64,000 nt of DNA from Daedaleopsis sinensis (GCA_033807695.1 CM066300.1:4154001-4218000), one strand, 5' to 3'; counted from the first letter of the stretch, positions 1-12,195 are shown. Notes: generated by a model from the sequence alone, not told the origin. Made by a program: numbers and translations.

Positions 1-1658
1 GGTCGACACAAGCCACGTTGTCCGCACTATTACCCGGTGCTTCTCAAACCTCTGAACTATGAGGTCGTTGGCTCTTCTCACGATGACATCTCGCTCTCCT
101 CGATCTCTCATCCGTCGCCGGCTCGGTACAAGCAGCTGCTCGACCTCGTTCTGGCGTCGGAGAACGAGACCCAGTACAAGCAGATCCGACGCGCTACTGG
201 GGTCGTCAAACCTAGTATCTTCTCTGGGCTATCTCGGATCGTACCTTTGCCGCTCTGTTTCCCTACAGACTGGATGCATCTAACTGGGCCTAATCTGTTT
301 GATCTCTTCTTGGGGCTGTGGCGCGGGACTATTGAAGGCAGCAGGGCGGATCCAAAGGAACGGCGTTGTGCAGTCCTTCAAGGTGATGTATGGATCGAGC
401 ATGGTGTCATGGTTGAACAGGCCGGTGCCTACCTCCCCGGTTTCATCCATCACAAGCCTCGCAACGTCGAACAGAAATGCAATAGCGGCTACAAGGCTGA
501 AGAAATGCAAACCTATCTCTATGGGTATACCCCTGCTATGCTGCGCCGACTCCTTCCTCGTGATATGTGGCAGCACCTTTGCAAGACAGTCAAATCTGTG
601 CGCAATCTCAGCACGTACTCAGTCCCTCGAGATCGTGTGATCGAGGCTCGGATCCTTCTAAACGCGGCGACAATTGAGTTCGAGGTTTTATACTATGAAC
701 GGGATCCTGATTGGCTGCACGTTGTACGACCAGCTATTCACGGCCTCTGGCATGCCCCGGACCAGGTGGTCCACCACGGTTCTCTTGTCTGTCGCAGTCA
801 ATACACCATGGAACGGTACATTGGAGACCTCGGCGGGCTCATCAAGCAACCATCAAATCCGTACGCTAATCTATCTAGGATTGCGGCACGACGCTGGCAG
901 GAAAACAGCATCAAGGCGATGCTTCCGGAGCTGGCTCGTGACCGACGTGCTGGACTACCCCGCGGGGCTATTGATCTTGGCGACGGATATGTCTTACTGC
1001 GGGCTATGGCATCAACACTTTCGACGTGTACCAGATCTGAGAGTCTCGCTTTCTATGACTATTTCTCCGCTGAGCTGCCTCATTCGGTACAAGGCCAGAC
1101 CCGAGATGCATACAGCTACCGCCTCCGGCGGTGGGCCCGCTGCCAGCTACCCAATCGGCAGGTCAGTCGGAGTGCATGGAAAGAGTGCCTGACTCCGCTG
1201 AGTCAAGTTCGGATCGCGCGTTGCGTCAAGGTAGGCCTAGTCGGGCCTCTGATATATCATATAACGATGGCAGTCCTAATGACTCTTTGCGGCTATAGTT
1301 TATGGACCACAATGGCACTCTCCGGGTTGGCGAGGTTCGATTTTTCCATCTCACTAGCTTGGATCAAATCCCTCTTGCGTTGGTTTCCGTGTTTGGTCAA
1401 CGAGAAGACACACTCTTCCGCGATTCCTTCGGGTGCGTGGAGATGATGGAGTATCGAGGCGAGGACAGTCTACAAGTCATCAGTGTGAAATCAATCAAGG
1501 CGGTGGTAGGAATGATTCCAGATGGGGTAGTGAGCAAGGAAGAGTGGACGAGCGATCAGAAGCACTTCCACATAGGCCGGAAGTACTTCGTGTTCGAGAA
1601 GCTTGGGTATGCCATTGCTTTGGGTGACCGAGATCAAGAGATAGACAATGACGAGTAG
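1..1658 (+). CDS. Tnp2-family (CACTA/EnSpm-like) transposase, 5' truncated by the window edge
   Basis: The frame is open from base 1, so the N-terminal part lies outside the window. The visible part is the C-terminal half typical of basidiomycete Tnp2 transposases: a DWMHL...NLFDLFLGLWRGT segment (about 270-340), an LYGYTPAMLRR stretch, and near 810 the conserved MERYIGDLGGLIKQ block. One intron is supported at 1231-1298: donor gtaggc, acceptor ctatag, phase 0, joining ARCVK to FMDHNG. The second exon (1299-1658) ends at a clean TAG. No stop or frameshift is visible, so this part could still be coding. Tnp2 proteins cut and paste CACTA-like DNA transposons. The catalytic core cannot be judged because it is probably upstream. 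The next gene ends only about 14 nt downstream on the opposite strand. Confidence 0.75.
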
Positions 1659-1672
1659 TAGTATACAATATC

Positions 1673-2963
1673 CTATTTGTACATCTTCGACGGAAGCTGT
1701 ACGTATTCATAGGGATATTCGACTTCGTGAGGACACGACGTGGGGACAATGCGAGATGTCTGAAATACAGGGCGGCGGGCGAGATCTTGTAATGGAACAG
1801 ACAGATGGGTGGATATGCGGCCATGCAGGATTGTCTCAACTGAGGGTAGCAAAGCGTACTCACTACTTGGACTAGAACCACATGGATCTATGATAAATGG
1901 ATACTCCAGTTCGTGAGGGCATGATGTTGGGACGATGAGCAGGTTCGAGTCTGTGGGGAGGTGGACAACCTGGAGGGGAAACATCGGAGTCTGGGGGCAT
2001 CCTTGTAAACGAGTCTCGAGCGACGGGAACATCATCATGGGACTCGGTTGATGAACGGCTGCCACGGGGGCAGGTGGCGAGGACGACGGCAGTGCCGTCA
2101 GAGGCGAGCTCCTAGTGTCTGCCGCATGATATGGTACATACGAAGGGGGAGATGGGAATTCGGGCGATAGCAACACTGAGACCTCAGCAGAACCCACGGG
2201 AACATGAGCCCTAGGAGATTCTGCTGCAATCAGGGGTCCGGCGTCGCCCAGCGGCAGCGGATCTTGGGCGAAGTGGTTGACGAGACTGCAGTGAAGTCAA
2301 GTCACATTTGATATATGTTCTGGACGGACAGGCACTGCACTCACATAGTTTCGGCAGCTGCAATATCCTCTTGCGTGAAAAGGGACGGCAGACGTGAGGC
2401 GAAGACACTGTAATCCACGTCACATTCTCAGCAGGGTGTGTTGTTCATGCGAGATATCAGTACTCACGAATTCGGCTGGCCGAGCCAGTCAAGGTCCGGT
2501 TCGTCAAGCAGCCCGCCCAATGCCGTGCGTAGACCCTCTATCCCTTCCGCAATGGCCAGATAACTCTCCCTGACGTCGTCGACAGATGTCAACACACTAC
2601 TCAGCAGCGCAGTGCTGCGTGCCGCCGTCTTCGTGACTTGTCGAAAGGCCGTGTATATAGCAAAGGCAGTGCGACTGGCCAGAATGTCATCGGGGTCCGT
2701 GTTGCGAGTTACACCAGGTGGGGAAGGAAGCGAGTACTTGTGATATACGTGCATCAGGTTGTCCGATGACTGTGAGGGGCCTCTGTCTTGTAGCCTAAGT
2801 ACGAGGTCAGTCAGAGCAGTTCCAACTTGAGACATACACCTGCTTACCGTGATTGCCCAGGGGGATATGTGACCCATTCACGGAGGGACGAGGGGATTGT
2901 TTGCGGCGAGTCCGTGTCCGAGAGGCTCATGGCCTCTGAGATAGCCTCAGTTTTCACATCCAT
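1673..2963 (-). CDS. Unrecognised 372-residue protein, four exons, Pro/Ser-rich repeated tail
   Basis: Four exons close exactly in frame: 2963-2848, 2794-2468, 2407-2345 and 2285-1673 (116+327+63+613 = 1,119 nt, 372 residues plus stop), all with GT-AG introns. The start is the ATG at 2963, opening with MDVKTEAISEAM. Residues about 40-170 are probably helical and include an Ala/Thr/Ser-rich stretch (TAFRQVTKTAARS) followed by an acidic Leu-rich helix (EGIEGLRTALGGLLDEPDLDWL). The last 200 residues are Pro/Ser-rich and contain a duplicated motif: IVPTSCPHELEYPF and IVPTSCPHEVEYPY, each preceded by a block with LPS[LV]ET. I recognise no catalytic family. It lies between the Tnp2 gene and a divergent partner starting 210 bp away, so it may be cargo of the same DNA transposon; that is inference. 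Confidence 0.7.
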
Positions 2964-3173
2964 ATCCAGCCAAGGTACAGATCCTCTCGAGGATTTTATA
3001 TCGTCTGGCAATAGGGCGGTAGTGCACTAGAGGAGAGTGGAGGCAAGAGTAATGGCTCTGAGCAACCGTTGGGAGTCCTCGGTGCCTGTCCTTGCACCGC
3101 GGGCGCTTCGACTCCCAAATGTGGACAGATGGCGCCTCGTCAGACTGCATTCGTTACTCTTCTTGCGACCACC

Positions 3174-5795
3174 ATGTCGTTCAGTGCACACGAACCTCCA
3201 AACCCTCGCTCTACAGCCTATCTACCTCTGGACCACACCATGCCAACGGCCTGCCATCTGTCTGTAAACACGCAACTCCCCCCGCTCGCAGATTCGCCCG
3301 CAAGCTTTGCCTCTGGATTACCGACCCCGATCTCGCCTACGACTCCTTCTTCCACACGGTCCACACCATACCCTGCCATCGGATACGGCATGGATGGACT
3401 TGGGGATCCACTACGAATGGTAAGTATCAGTATGCCAGTATTTAGTTCATGTCACATTCAAACAAATCCCTACAGCTCTCCGGAGGTGCCGTCATCCCTC
3501 GTCACATCCATCATCAAGTACTTCAAGAAAATCAAGTTCTAAATGCGCAGGTAGCTCATTTGGAGAGAGAAAACGCCGAGTTGAAGGGCTCTCTCAGTGT
3601 CCTACGGTACGTCGTTGGCGTCCATCATGGTGCATATAACCTGGTATATGCTTCGTCCTACAGTGACGCATATACAACTCTCTCGACCGCTCACCCGGAG
3701 CTCCTGGGCGGTTCGAAGACGATGATATACTCTAAATCTCCTCCTCCTCCTGCCGTCTATATGCAAGGACCTGACACCACAGCTCACAGGCACATTAAGT
3801 TTTTCAGGGTAGCAGACTGGAAGACCTACCGACCGCGCGGGGTTCGAGCAGAGGAGGCCAAACAGGGGAAGAAAGGGGCGGCGGTGCCTCTCTACCTCGA
3901 GAACAGGGATGGCACGCTCATCTCCTACGACCACTATCAGTATATGCGACTCGTATTCAAGCAGTCTATACGCACGTTGGAGCGCATCGGCCTGGGTCCC
4001 CCGTCTTGGGGCGAAATTACTAGGGAGGCATGGGAGTACGTTCGGGGTGAAGTATATGCCGCTTTTGCAGGCATCAACGACGGCGAGTATGGCTGGAAGT
4101 TCGATGAATTTGGTCGTCGTGTGTTACCTGACATATCTCGCGATCGCGCCGCGGCCAAGAAGCGCCCTGGAGTCAACTCCTCCGACGACGACAACGACGC
4201 CGAAGCCCCGGATATCAGACCTTCGCAGACACCAGATACGACCAAGCAGTCATCACGCAAGCGACGTAAACGCACAGTCTCGGGATCTGGTGAGTACCGC
4301 TACGCTGTGGCTTGTCCTTCGAGTACTAGTCATGTTCACCACCCAGTCACACCATGTATTACAATGCACACACCCACTCTCATATCAGCAACATATGGAG
4401 ATGCGACAGAGCCCCTCTACACCATGCCAGCTGAACCAACATCGCCGCGCCCTGGGCCATCAGCTAGTTCACACTCTGCCCCGGTCGTAGTAGACGATGA
4501 GACCGTGCCCGGTGAATATCCAATGCCCTCCATCCTGGTTTGTATTCTACCGTCTCACTGTTGTCACCCGTTTCTAGACACGGGATCACATCAACAGGGC
4601 GCAGCAAGCCCTACCTCTGAGATTCCAGAAGGCGCCAAGGACGACGACCCAGGCGCCCGCCCGTCGTTGCATCAGACCCAGTCAACTCTCCCTACAGCTC
4701 CCTTCCAATCAGACTCCCTCGTTCCCTACGACATTGGCACTGCCCAGGCTGCCGTTGAACCCTGGTCCGTCTCTCAACCTCTCGTCTCTGACGCGTCATC
4801 CCGGGCAAGGGATGGTCAACGTCAGGCTCCCCTTCAAGCCAGCACCTCGGCCATGCGACAGGCTGGTGATGCTGTTGTCAGTTCTGTGAGTAGTACAGTA
4901 GCTCCGGATGCGTCCCAGCCACCTCCAAACTCCATCGATTCTCTCAAGACCGTGACTGCACCTGTCACAGCTGTGATTTCCGATGGGAACCACTGCGGAT
5001 ATTCTGTGAGCTCAGACCCATATTGTGATCGTCACGTCATATCTAACTCACAATATCATGTACGCTACACCGCTAGGTGAGCAACCCATTGTAAGTGACT
5101 CTTGTTCTCGAAATGAAGCACCACGCGAATCTCATGGCCTATCAGGGACGCGTTGAAGGATCCGGATGCGCCACCGCTCCCGGACTTACTCAGCACCATC
5201 AAGATGTCGATGGGAGTGTCCAAGGCCGGCACATCGACTGACGCAGGCTCCAAGGACTCCAAGCAACGGGTGTCCAAGGCACGTACAGCAAGGTGTGTAT
5301 ACGGGGTTTCAACACTCCCGCGCCGTATCTCACTCTTCATACCTAGGAATCTGTATGCGTATGCATACATCGTGCTCGAGAAGAATGACCAGACCCAAAC
5401 GAAGACTTTCGCAACACTGTTCAACAACCTTTCCGCCGATGAATATCTCGTAAGTCCATCCGCTACTTCGTTCGCGTTGACACTCGCGCTCATACTTGAC
5501 GTGGTATACTATCCGCCTAGAAATATACGGCTATGTAAGTGATAGCCTGTTGACTATAGGCCGTCCCAAGAGGCTTACTTCATCTCAGGCACAACTTCGC
5601 AGCAAAACAGTCCCAAGATGATGACCTTCCGACGATCATCAACGCGTTCAACGCCCTCTCACCAGAGGACAAGCAGGTGGTTGAGCTCCTCCTGTTCGCT
5701 ACTGTTATGTTGCTCATTGATCTACCACGCAGCTGTATTATGACATGCCAAGTGCCAAAGCGCAAGGCAAGAAGAAATCGGCCCCACGCGGGTAG
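3174..5795 (+). CDS. Unrecognised protein with N-terminal coiled coil and basic/acidic linker; probable transposon-associated gene
   Basis: Supported exons: 3174-3419, 3476-3606 and 3664-4289, then a low-complexity region whose splicing is uncertain, then 3' exons running to the TAG at 5793-5795. The product starts with a Pro/Ser-rich segment, then a short coiled coil (QENQVLNAQVAHLERENAEL). A folded domain follows, with FFRVADWKTYRP, PSWGEITREAWEYVRGE and GWKFDEFGRRVLP, then an RKRRKR nuclear-localisation-like patch. Tryptophan-rich domains of this layout (KxW...W...MYxxFP...C.NDWK) recur in basidiomycete hypothetical proteins near transposons; that recollection is not checked. The last exons encode NLYAYAYIVLEKND, a KYTAMHNFAAKQSQ junction and end in SAKAQGKKKSAPRG. 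An alternative start is the in-frame ATG at 3129. The 3' part could be a separate small gene. Function unknown. Confidence 0.5.
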
Positions 5796-7980
5796 ATCAA
5801 TCGCGAGGTGCCACAGAATCCTCGGGTGGCAGGGGAGCACACGACGAGCAGTATGCGGCGGGCGGCGAACGAGCGAGCGGGCAGCGGGCGAGCGAGCGGG
5901 CAGCGGGCGAGCGAGCGGGCAGCGGGCAGCGGGCAGCGGGCGGGCGAGCGGGCGAGCGGGCGAGCGGGCAGCGGGCAGCGGGCAGCGGGCAGCGGGCGGG
6001 CGAGCGGGCGAGCGGGCAGCGGGCGGGCGAGCGGGCGAGCGGGCTGCGGGCAGCTGCACCCCGCACGCCAATACACGCCATTGTAAGCCATTGTAAGCAA
6101 TAGCAGTAAATTTATTATCTGTTGCACTGGAGGCGGACAGCGGCGGACAGCGGCGGTATACTGCACATCGCTCGGAATGTAATTTTGCTTTCGATGGCAG
6201 CAGATGGCAGAAAATTCATGCTTCCCTGTCACCAGAAATATGCCGGCAGAGGTCGTCCAAAGCCCGTGTAAGATGGGGCAGAGGGTGGCGTGTGTACGCG
6301 GCAGGGGGCGTCGCGACTTTTCACTGGGATGTAGAGGTCCAGTCTGACTTGGCAGGTAGGTTGTAGTCCGCTCCCGTCGATCCGTAGGTGACCGTGGTCG
6401 TCTTAGGCTTTGTCCTGAACGTTAACGGTGCACGTTGAACGTTGATCTTTAATCTGCGGGAGAAAACGTGGCAAGGCGAACTGACATTGGTTATGTCGCA
6501 TAGGGTTGCGCAGAGCTAGGCCTCAGTATGTGAGAGAGATGTGCGCGCGGCGGCCTGGGGACTAAAGTCAGCCCGAGTTTGTCGCTACTATCTCCGCACG
6601 GATAACATCACATGCCGCTACTAGATTATCAAAGCAGCGGCGTACCGGGTATAGCCTCTAGTGATTAAATAACCACAGTCCCGGGGCGTTGTTTGCTCAC
6701 ATATGCAAACGATAGACGTAGATTTTCAAATCCATGGAATTCAAGCTTCAGGTTTTGCATTGCACGAGACGTTCTCCTCGCGCCTCTTCGTTCTCAGGCC
6801 TGAAGTCCTCAAGTCCGGCGCATACAATGGCATTGTATGTCAGTCGCTATGGACATTCTCATGTCACCAACCTTCAACTTGCGGCCATTCCTGTCTTCGG
6901 TAGATTGAGACTCGACTCGGAGAGCCTGAGCCTGATCATGCTATTCATGCAGCCACTATTTTCGTCCGTCGGGGTCAGTACAGAATGTGTTGTCGCGGGT
7001 GAGTATGTCTAGGACTTACGTCAAACTAGCGACCAATGGTACGCGAATGACTACCGCTGCTGAGGCAGGCTGGGAGTCGTCGCCTTGCCATTGTCGGCGT
7101 CCTCCAGCTTTCAATTGTGAAGTTGTGGACCACCATCTGATTGCGCTTGTAGAGGACTCGGACAAGGGAGCGTCCGTGGAACACCATAATGATTTCTAGC
7201 ACTGCAGGCAACCACATCCGGCGTGCAAAACGATCCGCGGTGGCGATGTTGTGACGGTATCCGACGGTCAAGATGTCGATGAGATTTGTGTGAGATTTCC
7301 TACTACTGGTACTGGCTGATCAAGTGTGCTTTTCACGTCCATGGGTATCGGTCCGAGTCGGTGTACTCTGCAGGCAAATGTTAGTCGTCGATGCCATGCA
7401 AACGTCTCGGAGGTATACGTATACGCGTACGGCCCATATGTAGCAGAACTTGTCACCAGACTCGTCGGAGGTCCGAGTGAGAGGACCAGGAGAGCGGTAG
7501 CGAATACGAGCCGCATTCCGCTCTCTCGGGCTGCCGACCGCCCGGAATAGCAGGAGCGCCATCGCCAGCCTCCTGGGCCCGCCCCCTGCCAGCGAGGTTA
7601 ATTCGAGCCGATACCATGAGACGCGTCAGGACGGGCGCGCGACCGGCGGAGGGGTGTCCATGCCCATTGCTCCTCTCATGCACATGGCTGGTCGTCAACA
7701 TTGCGCCATACGGGCTGTTTCGTACATGCCGGGCTGGGGTACTGTGAGTATATATATGATATGGTAGCAGACGGTGCGCGTCGGTGTCTAGGGCATAGTA
7801 CGCGTGTGGGGAGCATCGGATTATGGGATATGGCGGATACAGTTATCAGTTCCTTGCATATGTTCATGCATGTCATGACGTCACGAGCGTACACGGATAG
7901 CAATGGTGGGTCTCGTCTCGTCCGGGTCGTGCAGCAGCGATAGCGATGTAGAATGTGCGCGGGGCGTCAGTGCAGATATG
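5796..7980. other. Intergenic region without a supportable gene
   Basis: Apart from the G-rich repeat at its left end, only short ORFs under about 100 codons occur, without recognisable domains or consistent splice frames. It contains AT-rich stretches and TATA-like words but nothing that pairs with a supported start codon. The right end carries the 3' flank of the minus-strand cation transporter gene. Confidence 0.5.
5867..6056 (+). repeat. GC-rich degenerate tandem repeat with regular GGG runs
   Basis: About 190 bp built from alternating 6-8 nt words gcgggca, gcgggcga and gagcgggc. The plus strand carries more than 25 GGG runs separated by 3-7 nt, the pattern that can form G-quadruplexes. 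All long ORFs here on both strands (Arg/Ala/Gly-rich or Pro/Ala/Arg-rich) come from the repeat and are not genes. It starts about 70 bp after the stop codon of the preceding gene. Confidence 0.85.
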
Positions 7981-9927
7981 CTACATGTACTTGCGGTGTT
8001 CCTGTCCGCGGCATCAGCATGCACCATCCTACCCGGATTACACCACGGGGGAGAGCGCAAGGAGGAACGACGTACGGGAATGTGCGTCGTCTCGTGGTCG
8101 ACGTGCACGAACGCGCGGCCGACGTTCGGCAGCACCTCGATCTTGTCCTGCAGGCTCTGCGCGAGGTCATGCGCCTTCCACAGCGGCGTGTTCGCGTCCA
8201 TCACGACGTCCATCTCCACGTAGTAGTCGGGCCCGCTCTGCATCCGCCGGGCACGCGTGAGCCCTCACCGGCGCGCGAACGAGAATGGGGGAGAGGCACG
8301 TACGTGGTACGCGCGCACGGTGTCGACCTTCTCGATCTCGTCGCTGAACGTGACCGCCTTGTAGATGAGCAGCTGCAGGAATTCGTGCGGCGCGGACTTG
8401 CCCGCGAGCAGCTCGAATTGGCGGTAGATCGTGCGCGTCCACGCCGCGATGACCCCGGTCGCGATCTGTCCGAGGCCAGAACCGGATAGTCAGCACGAGT
8501 GCACGGGCTGGACGCGGTCTGTGAGGGGAAGAGTCGTACGAGGATGGCTCCCAGTGGGTCGAGGTCTGGTCGAGGCGCGGGGTGAGCCCGAGGGGATGAG
8601 AGGGAGCAATCGAGTTTCACTCACACCACCGTAGTTTGCTCCCACCAGCGGACATGAGCAAGCCTGGGCAAGATTGACATGGTGAGTGGTCTACGTCCAG
8701 GCTTGATTCTGATATACCCACCAAAGCCGTTGATGAACAGGTCGTTCCTGTGGTCTTCCCAGAGCATACGAACCTGACTGGACGCATTACGGTACCCAAA
8801 GCAGTAAAGGAACAGCATAAACTTGACACCTGTGGTTGTGTAAGCACGTGGCGTGGAGGAGCGACGCCGCTCTTCGCTTACCCAGGGCGGCTCCGACGGC
8901 TATAAGGGAGGGGACGTGCAGCTCGTTCGTGTCCTCACCACTATGGGTGATGAGTGTCCGTGCTGACTCCACGATAACGACGAGGTTCACGGAGCCCATT
9001 CTGAGAAGGGGTGAATCCGTCAGCGATACGACAGCGTGCAAAAGATGCTCACAAGAAACCTGAAAATGCGGTCAGAAAGGGAGCGTCAACGGGTAGGCGG
9101 TATCTGACATACCGTATACGATGTTGCCGATGGTCTCGAGACGAGAGCCGCCGACGGGCCACCTGTTGCCATCGAGCGCATCCGCCTTTTTGTGCAGCCA
9201 GAAGAGGAGAAGATTGCTGCCGATGTCGAAGACGGAGTCGATGCCGGTGGCGAGGAGGGAGAGCGAGAGGGACGAGACGGCGGCGTACACTGCGGAAGGG
9301 GTTAGCACGGGGGCTAACAGGATTAGCCGGCGGGGAGAACTGACTCTGCAGGACGCAGAGACTAAAGTTGGCAAGAAGGCTGGCCCATACGGCAATCTTG
9401 ACCTGGGTATCGTGAGATGAGCGCTGCGGAAGAAGGGGACGAGAAAGGCAGCACAGCCCCACGCACCGGCATGCGAGCGTTCTCTTCCTCGGCCCTGGCG
9501 TCGTTCGTGTGGTCCTCCATCGGCTTCAAGAGGTCGTCGATGAGCTATTCCGGGCGGGGAGGATCAGCGCGGGCGGTGGCGGCACGGTGAACGCGGGGGA
9601 CTGACGTTGTTCTGGCGGCGGTGGAACTGCTCGACTGGGCGCCCCTTCCGACGCTTGCGGAGCTCAGAGAGCTGCTCATCGTTCTTGTACGCGTCGCGCA
9701 GGTTGAAGGGGTCTTGGGGAGCCTTTGGGCCGGACGCCCTCTCGACGGCGTCGAGGTGTTGGAGGAGATCGGGTACCGTTGTATCGGAATGCTAGCAGAT
9801 CCGTCAGGATGGGTGGGCGTCGGGGAGGACGGGGGCAGGGGCTCACTGTGCTGGCTGCGGATTGGGAGGCTGCGGTGAGCGGGGGCTGGTGCTTGGCCTC
9901 CTGGCGGGTGGGTGTTGCGGTGTTCAT
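7981..9927 (-). CDS. Cation diffusion facilitator (CDF) family metal transporter
   Basis: Multi-exon gene read from the ATG at 9927 to the TAG at 7981-7983. Hand splicing gives a cytosolic N-terminus (HSDTTVPDLLQHLDAVERAS), a basic YKNDEQLSELRKRRKGR region, then membrane segments: KIAVWASLLANFSLCVLQ, YAAVSSLSLSLLATGIDSVFD, MGSVNLVVIVESARTL and GVKFMLFLYCFGYRNAS. CDF signatures are SLLATGIDSVFDIGSN (metal-site Asp) and LWEDHRNDLFINGFG (second HxxxD site). A cytosolic domain follows (SGPDYYVEMDVVMDANTPLW, NVGRAFVHVDHETTHIPEHRKYM). CDF proteins export divalent metals such as Zn, Mn or Fe from cytosol into organelles or out of the cell using proton exchange; the long N-terminus suits a vacuolar or endomembrane type. 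The splice between NIVYG (about 9112) and MGSVNL (about 9000) is not resolved in frame with a canonical donor and is the only weak point. Confidence 0.85.
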
Positions 9928-11436
9928 GGGCTAGAGGAGAGGCCGTCGGATTGAGGGAGGGATGGAGCATAAGAGTGAGTTCATCGTGCACGCGCTGGGC
10001 AGAGTAAGGAGAGACCCAAGGGAGCGGTACAGCCAGCGACAGACCGATCCCCTCCGCTGGGTCGAGTCCCGAGCCAGTCCGCCGGTAAGGATCGCACTCG
10101 AGGCCATCTTCCACTCACCGAGCTCACTCTCGACTCGCGGCCGCTGCCTGTTGAGATCGCGCGGTGGTGGCCTGGTGGGGGTACGAGGCAGAGATGCAGA
10201 CATGTGGTGCTCGGCGTCCACTCCGCTTCTCTTGGCTAGCGGACTCTGAACTCGCGGCGCCTGGCCCCTGTACCCAGTCATCGCGACTGTCACTGCAGTC
10301 CTCCCCGTGCGACTCCTCCTCGAGCCTCCCTCGCCGTCCCACTCCCTGTGCCCGAGCGTCGCCATCCGCCAAAGGGGTACACGCCCCCGCCCCGCGCGCG
10401 AGTGTCCTCGCAGGGTCATTCTCATCTTATCAGATACCGCTCAATCAGCATCTACCCACGTGGCCAGCGTCCTCTCCCACCCGCTCCTCTTTCCCGTCCT
10501 CGAAGACCGACGCGAGCATTGCACATGGTCTCCCAAGCAAGTGCCCTCTTCCCCCTCGCCGTCTTCCTCGCCGTCCTGCTGTGAATCCTTCCCTTATTTA
10601 TAGCGCGCGGGTTGCGTGCTCACCCACTTCGTTCGACAGCTTCGCGCTCTTGGCATGGTGCATCCTCTCCTCGTGCATGGGTCGTCCGATCCTCTCGGCC
10701 ATGTCCGAGCTGTGGGAGATGCTCACGCTCGGCGCACGTTCCAGCGGCGGCGCTGCACATGCCCGACGCCGCCTGAACCCCACAGCGAGCTGGGAAGACG
10801 ACGAGCTGTTTGAGCTCGAATACAGAGGACGGTCTCGCGTGCAGTAGGCTGCCGAGGCTTCGCTTGCTCGCTGGTAAGGCCTCCTGTATGCTACGCGTGC
10901 TTCAGCTACTGACCTCCGGTAGTATTGTAGATTCTTTAGCCACACGTCCGACGCCCAACCGCGAACGCACGAGAGTGTACTTTCACCGCTATCTAGCCGT
11001 AGTTTTGCAACATCCTGTACTATGTCGCTGGTATAGTCGCAGGCTGTACCACGAATTCCTCTTAATATCCCAAGCTCTGCGGTCTAAGATCACTTCACCG
11101 GTCCGCGACATTCCCCGGTATTCTCAACACGCAAACGGGGTCCGTGTTCGCAATCGACGACGCGAAAACGCTCTTCACCGCAAGAGATCGGCCCCGGGCC
11201 CGTGCCCCGCTGTCACAGCAGGTCCGGCTCGTGTGCTACTGTGCCAGCCCCCCGACGTCAGCATGTCAGCCTCCAACTCGGGAGCCTATAAGCTGCGAGC
11301 CAAGGTTCGTTTTTCTCCAGCCCCGCTCTTCATCTTACCCCCACGATCTCTTGACGAGACCGACGCTTTCGCATTGCTTTCGCACCCGCTTTGATTTTTT
11401 ACAACCACATCACTACTCTTCTTCGCTAGCAGCATC
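9928..11436. other. Intergenic region, 1.5 kb
   Basis: Probable divergent promoter space between the minus-strand CDF gene and the plus-strand secreted-protein gene. A 227-codon ORF (10164-10847) is compositionally biased and shows no domain or start context. The right end contains the TATA/leader module described separately. Confidence 0.5.
11285..11359 (+). promoter_or_regulatory. TATA box plus conserved leader motif of the first secreted-protein gene
   Basis: CCTATAAG at 11285 is followed 56 bp later by CCACGATCTCTTGACGAGA (11341-11359), 96 nt before the ATG. The same two elements with the same 56-bp spacing precede the next gene at 12729-12803. Core promoter and a conserved 5' leader element are inferred. 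Confidence 0.6.
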
Positions 11437-12195
11437 ATGAGAGTCTCCTCCAGCTCCTCTGTCCTCTTGGCGACCCTCGCCATCTCATCGTCGACGACAT
11501 TCGCCGCCCCGGTCGACCACCCAGCCGCCTTCGCGTCCTCTTCCAGCCTCCGGTCCGTCGTGTTGGCTAGGGGAGACATGCGCGTCAAAGCCCAACCCGG
11601 GCTCATGAACGGAGCGGGGCCTGCTCCAGGTGCGTCTCATCCTCGTCTTACACGCACAACACAGTGTTTAACGATAAACGCAGAGGCCCAGGTCGACTGG
11701 CATCGCCGCCGAGGACTTCTCGACCCGCTTCAGCCCGCTACCGATCCGCTGCTCGGCGGTGTCGACGGCGTAGTCGCGGGGATCTCACCGGACCTCGCCA
11801 AAGCTCTCGATGGCATCTTCAGGGGCCTCGGGCTGATGGCCCCGGACAAGTCCCCAGCGCACGCCGGCGCGGTGATCGACGCGGTCGACGGCCCCCAGGC
11901 GCAGGCTGACGTCGACAGCCCCGACGCCGACGACGACGCCGACGCCGATGCGGATGCTGCGGTCGACCCCGCTCTCGCCGCGCAGTTCCAAGACGCGTGG
12001 GATCAAGCACAGCAACAGGTCGAGGACGCAGCAGCAGAACGGAGCGTTCTGGTGGGGCGCGACGTCCAGGTAGACGGTGCGATGCCGTCGCCTGCACCGT
12101 CCGCCAAAGTGTCCGTCCGTCCGCCGGTTTCAAGAGGGCTGTCGCGATTCGGCCGGATCGCGAGGGACACGCCCCCGTTGTTCTCCCGCGAGTAA
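11437..12195 (+). CDS. Secreted acidic Ala/Asp-rich protein, first of a tandem pair
   Basis: The ATG at 11437 opens a clear signal peptide (MRVSSSSSVLLATLAI..TFAAP, likely cleavage after TFA or AAP). A short intron is supported at 11630-11683 (gtgcgt ... cgcag, 54 nt; being a multiple of three with no stop, it could be retained). The mature protein has a dibasic HRRRGLLDP site, a hydrophobic GVDGVVAGISPDLAKALDGIF helix, an Asp/Ala run (ADDDADADADAAVDP), a Gln/Ala helix and a basic C-terminus. There are no cysteines to suggest a disulfide-rich effector and no enzyme motif. The neighbour at 12893 has the same signal-peptide plan, the same first-intron position relative to the signal peptide and the same promoter module, so the two are duplicates that diverged strongly after the leader. 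Confidence 0.7.
   Translation: MRVSSSSSVLLATLAISSSTTFAAPVDHPAAFASSSSLRSVVLARGDMRVKAQPGLMNGAGPAPGASHPRLTRTTQCLTINAEAQVDWHRRRGLLDPLQPATDPLLGGVDGVVAGISPDLAKALDGIFRGLGLMAPDKSPAHAGAVIDAVDGPQAQADVDSPDADDDADADADAAVDPALAAQFQDAWDQAQQQVEDAAAERSVLVGRDVQVDGAMPSPAPSAKVSVRPPVSRGLSRFGRIARDTPPLFSRE

Noticed and set aside
3449..5080. Single 543-codon ORF
   Set aside because: It reads through clear introns (for example 3607-3661); the spliced model with the upstream exon and downstream exons is better supported.
5580..6232. Several overlapping 90-160 codon ORFs on both strands
   Set aside because: They are products of the GC-rich repeat (Arg/Ala/Gly- or Pro/Ala/Arg-rich in every frame).
10164..10847. 227-codon plus-strand ORF
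   Set aside because: Biased composition, no domain, overlaps equally long ORFs in other frames in a GC-rich promoter region.
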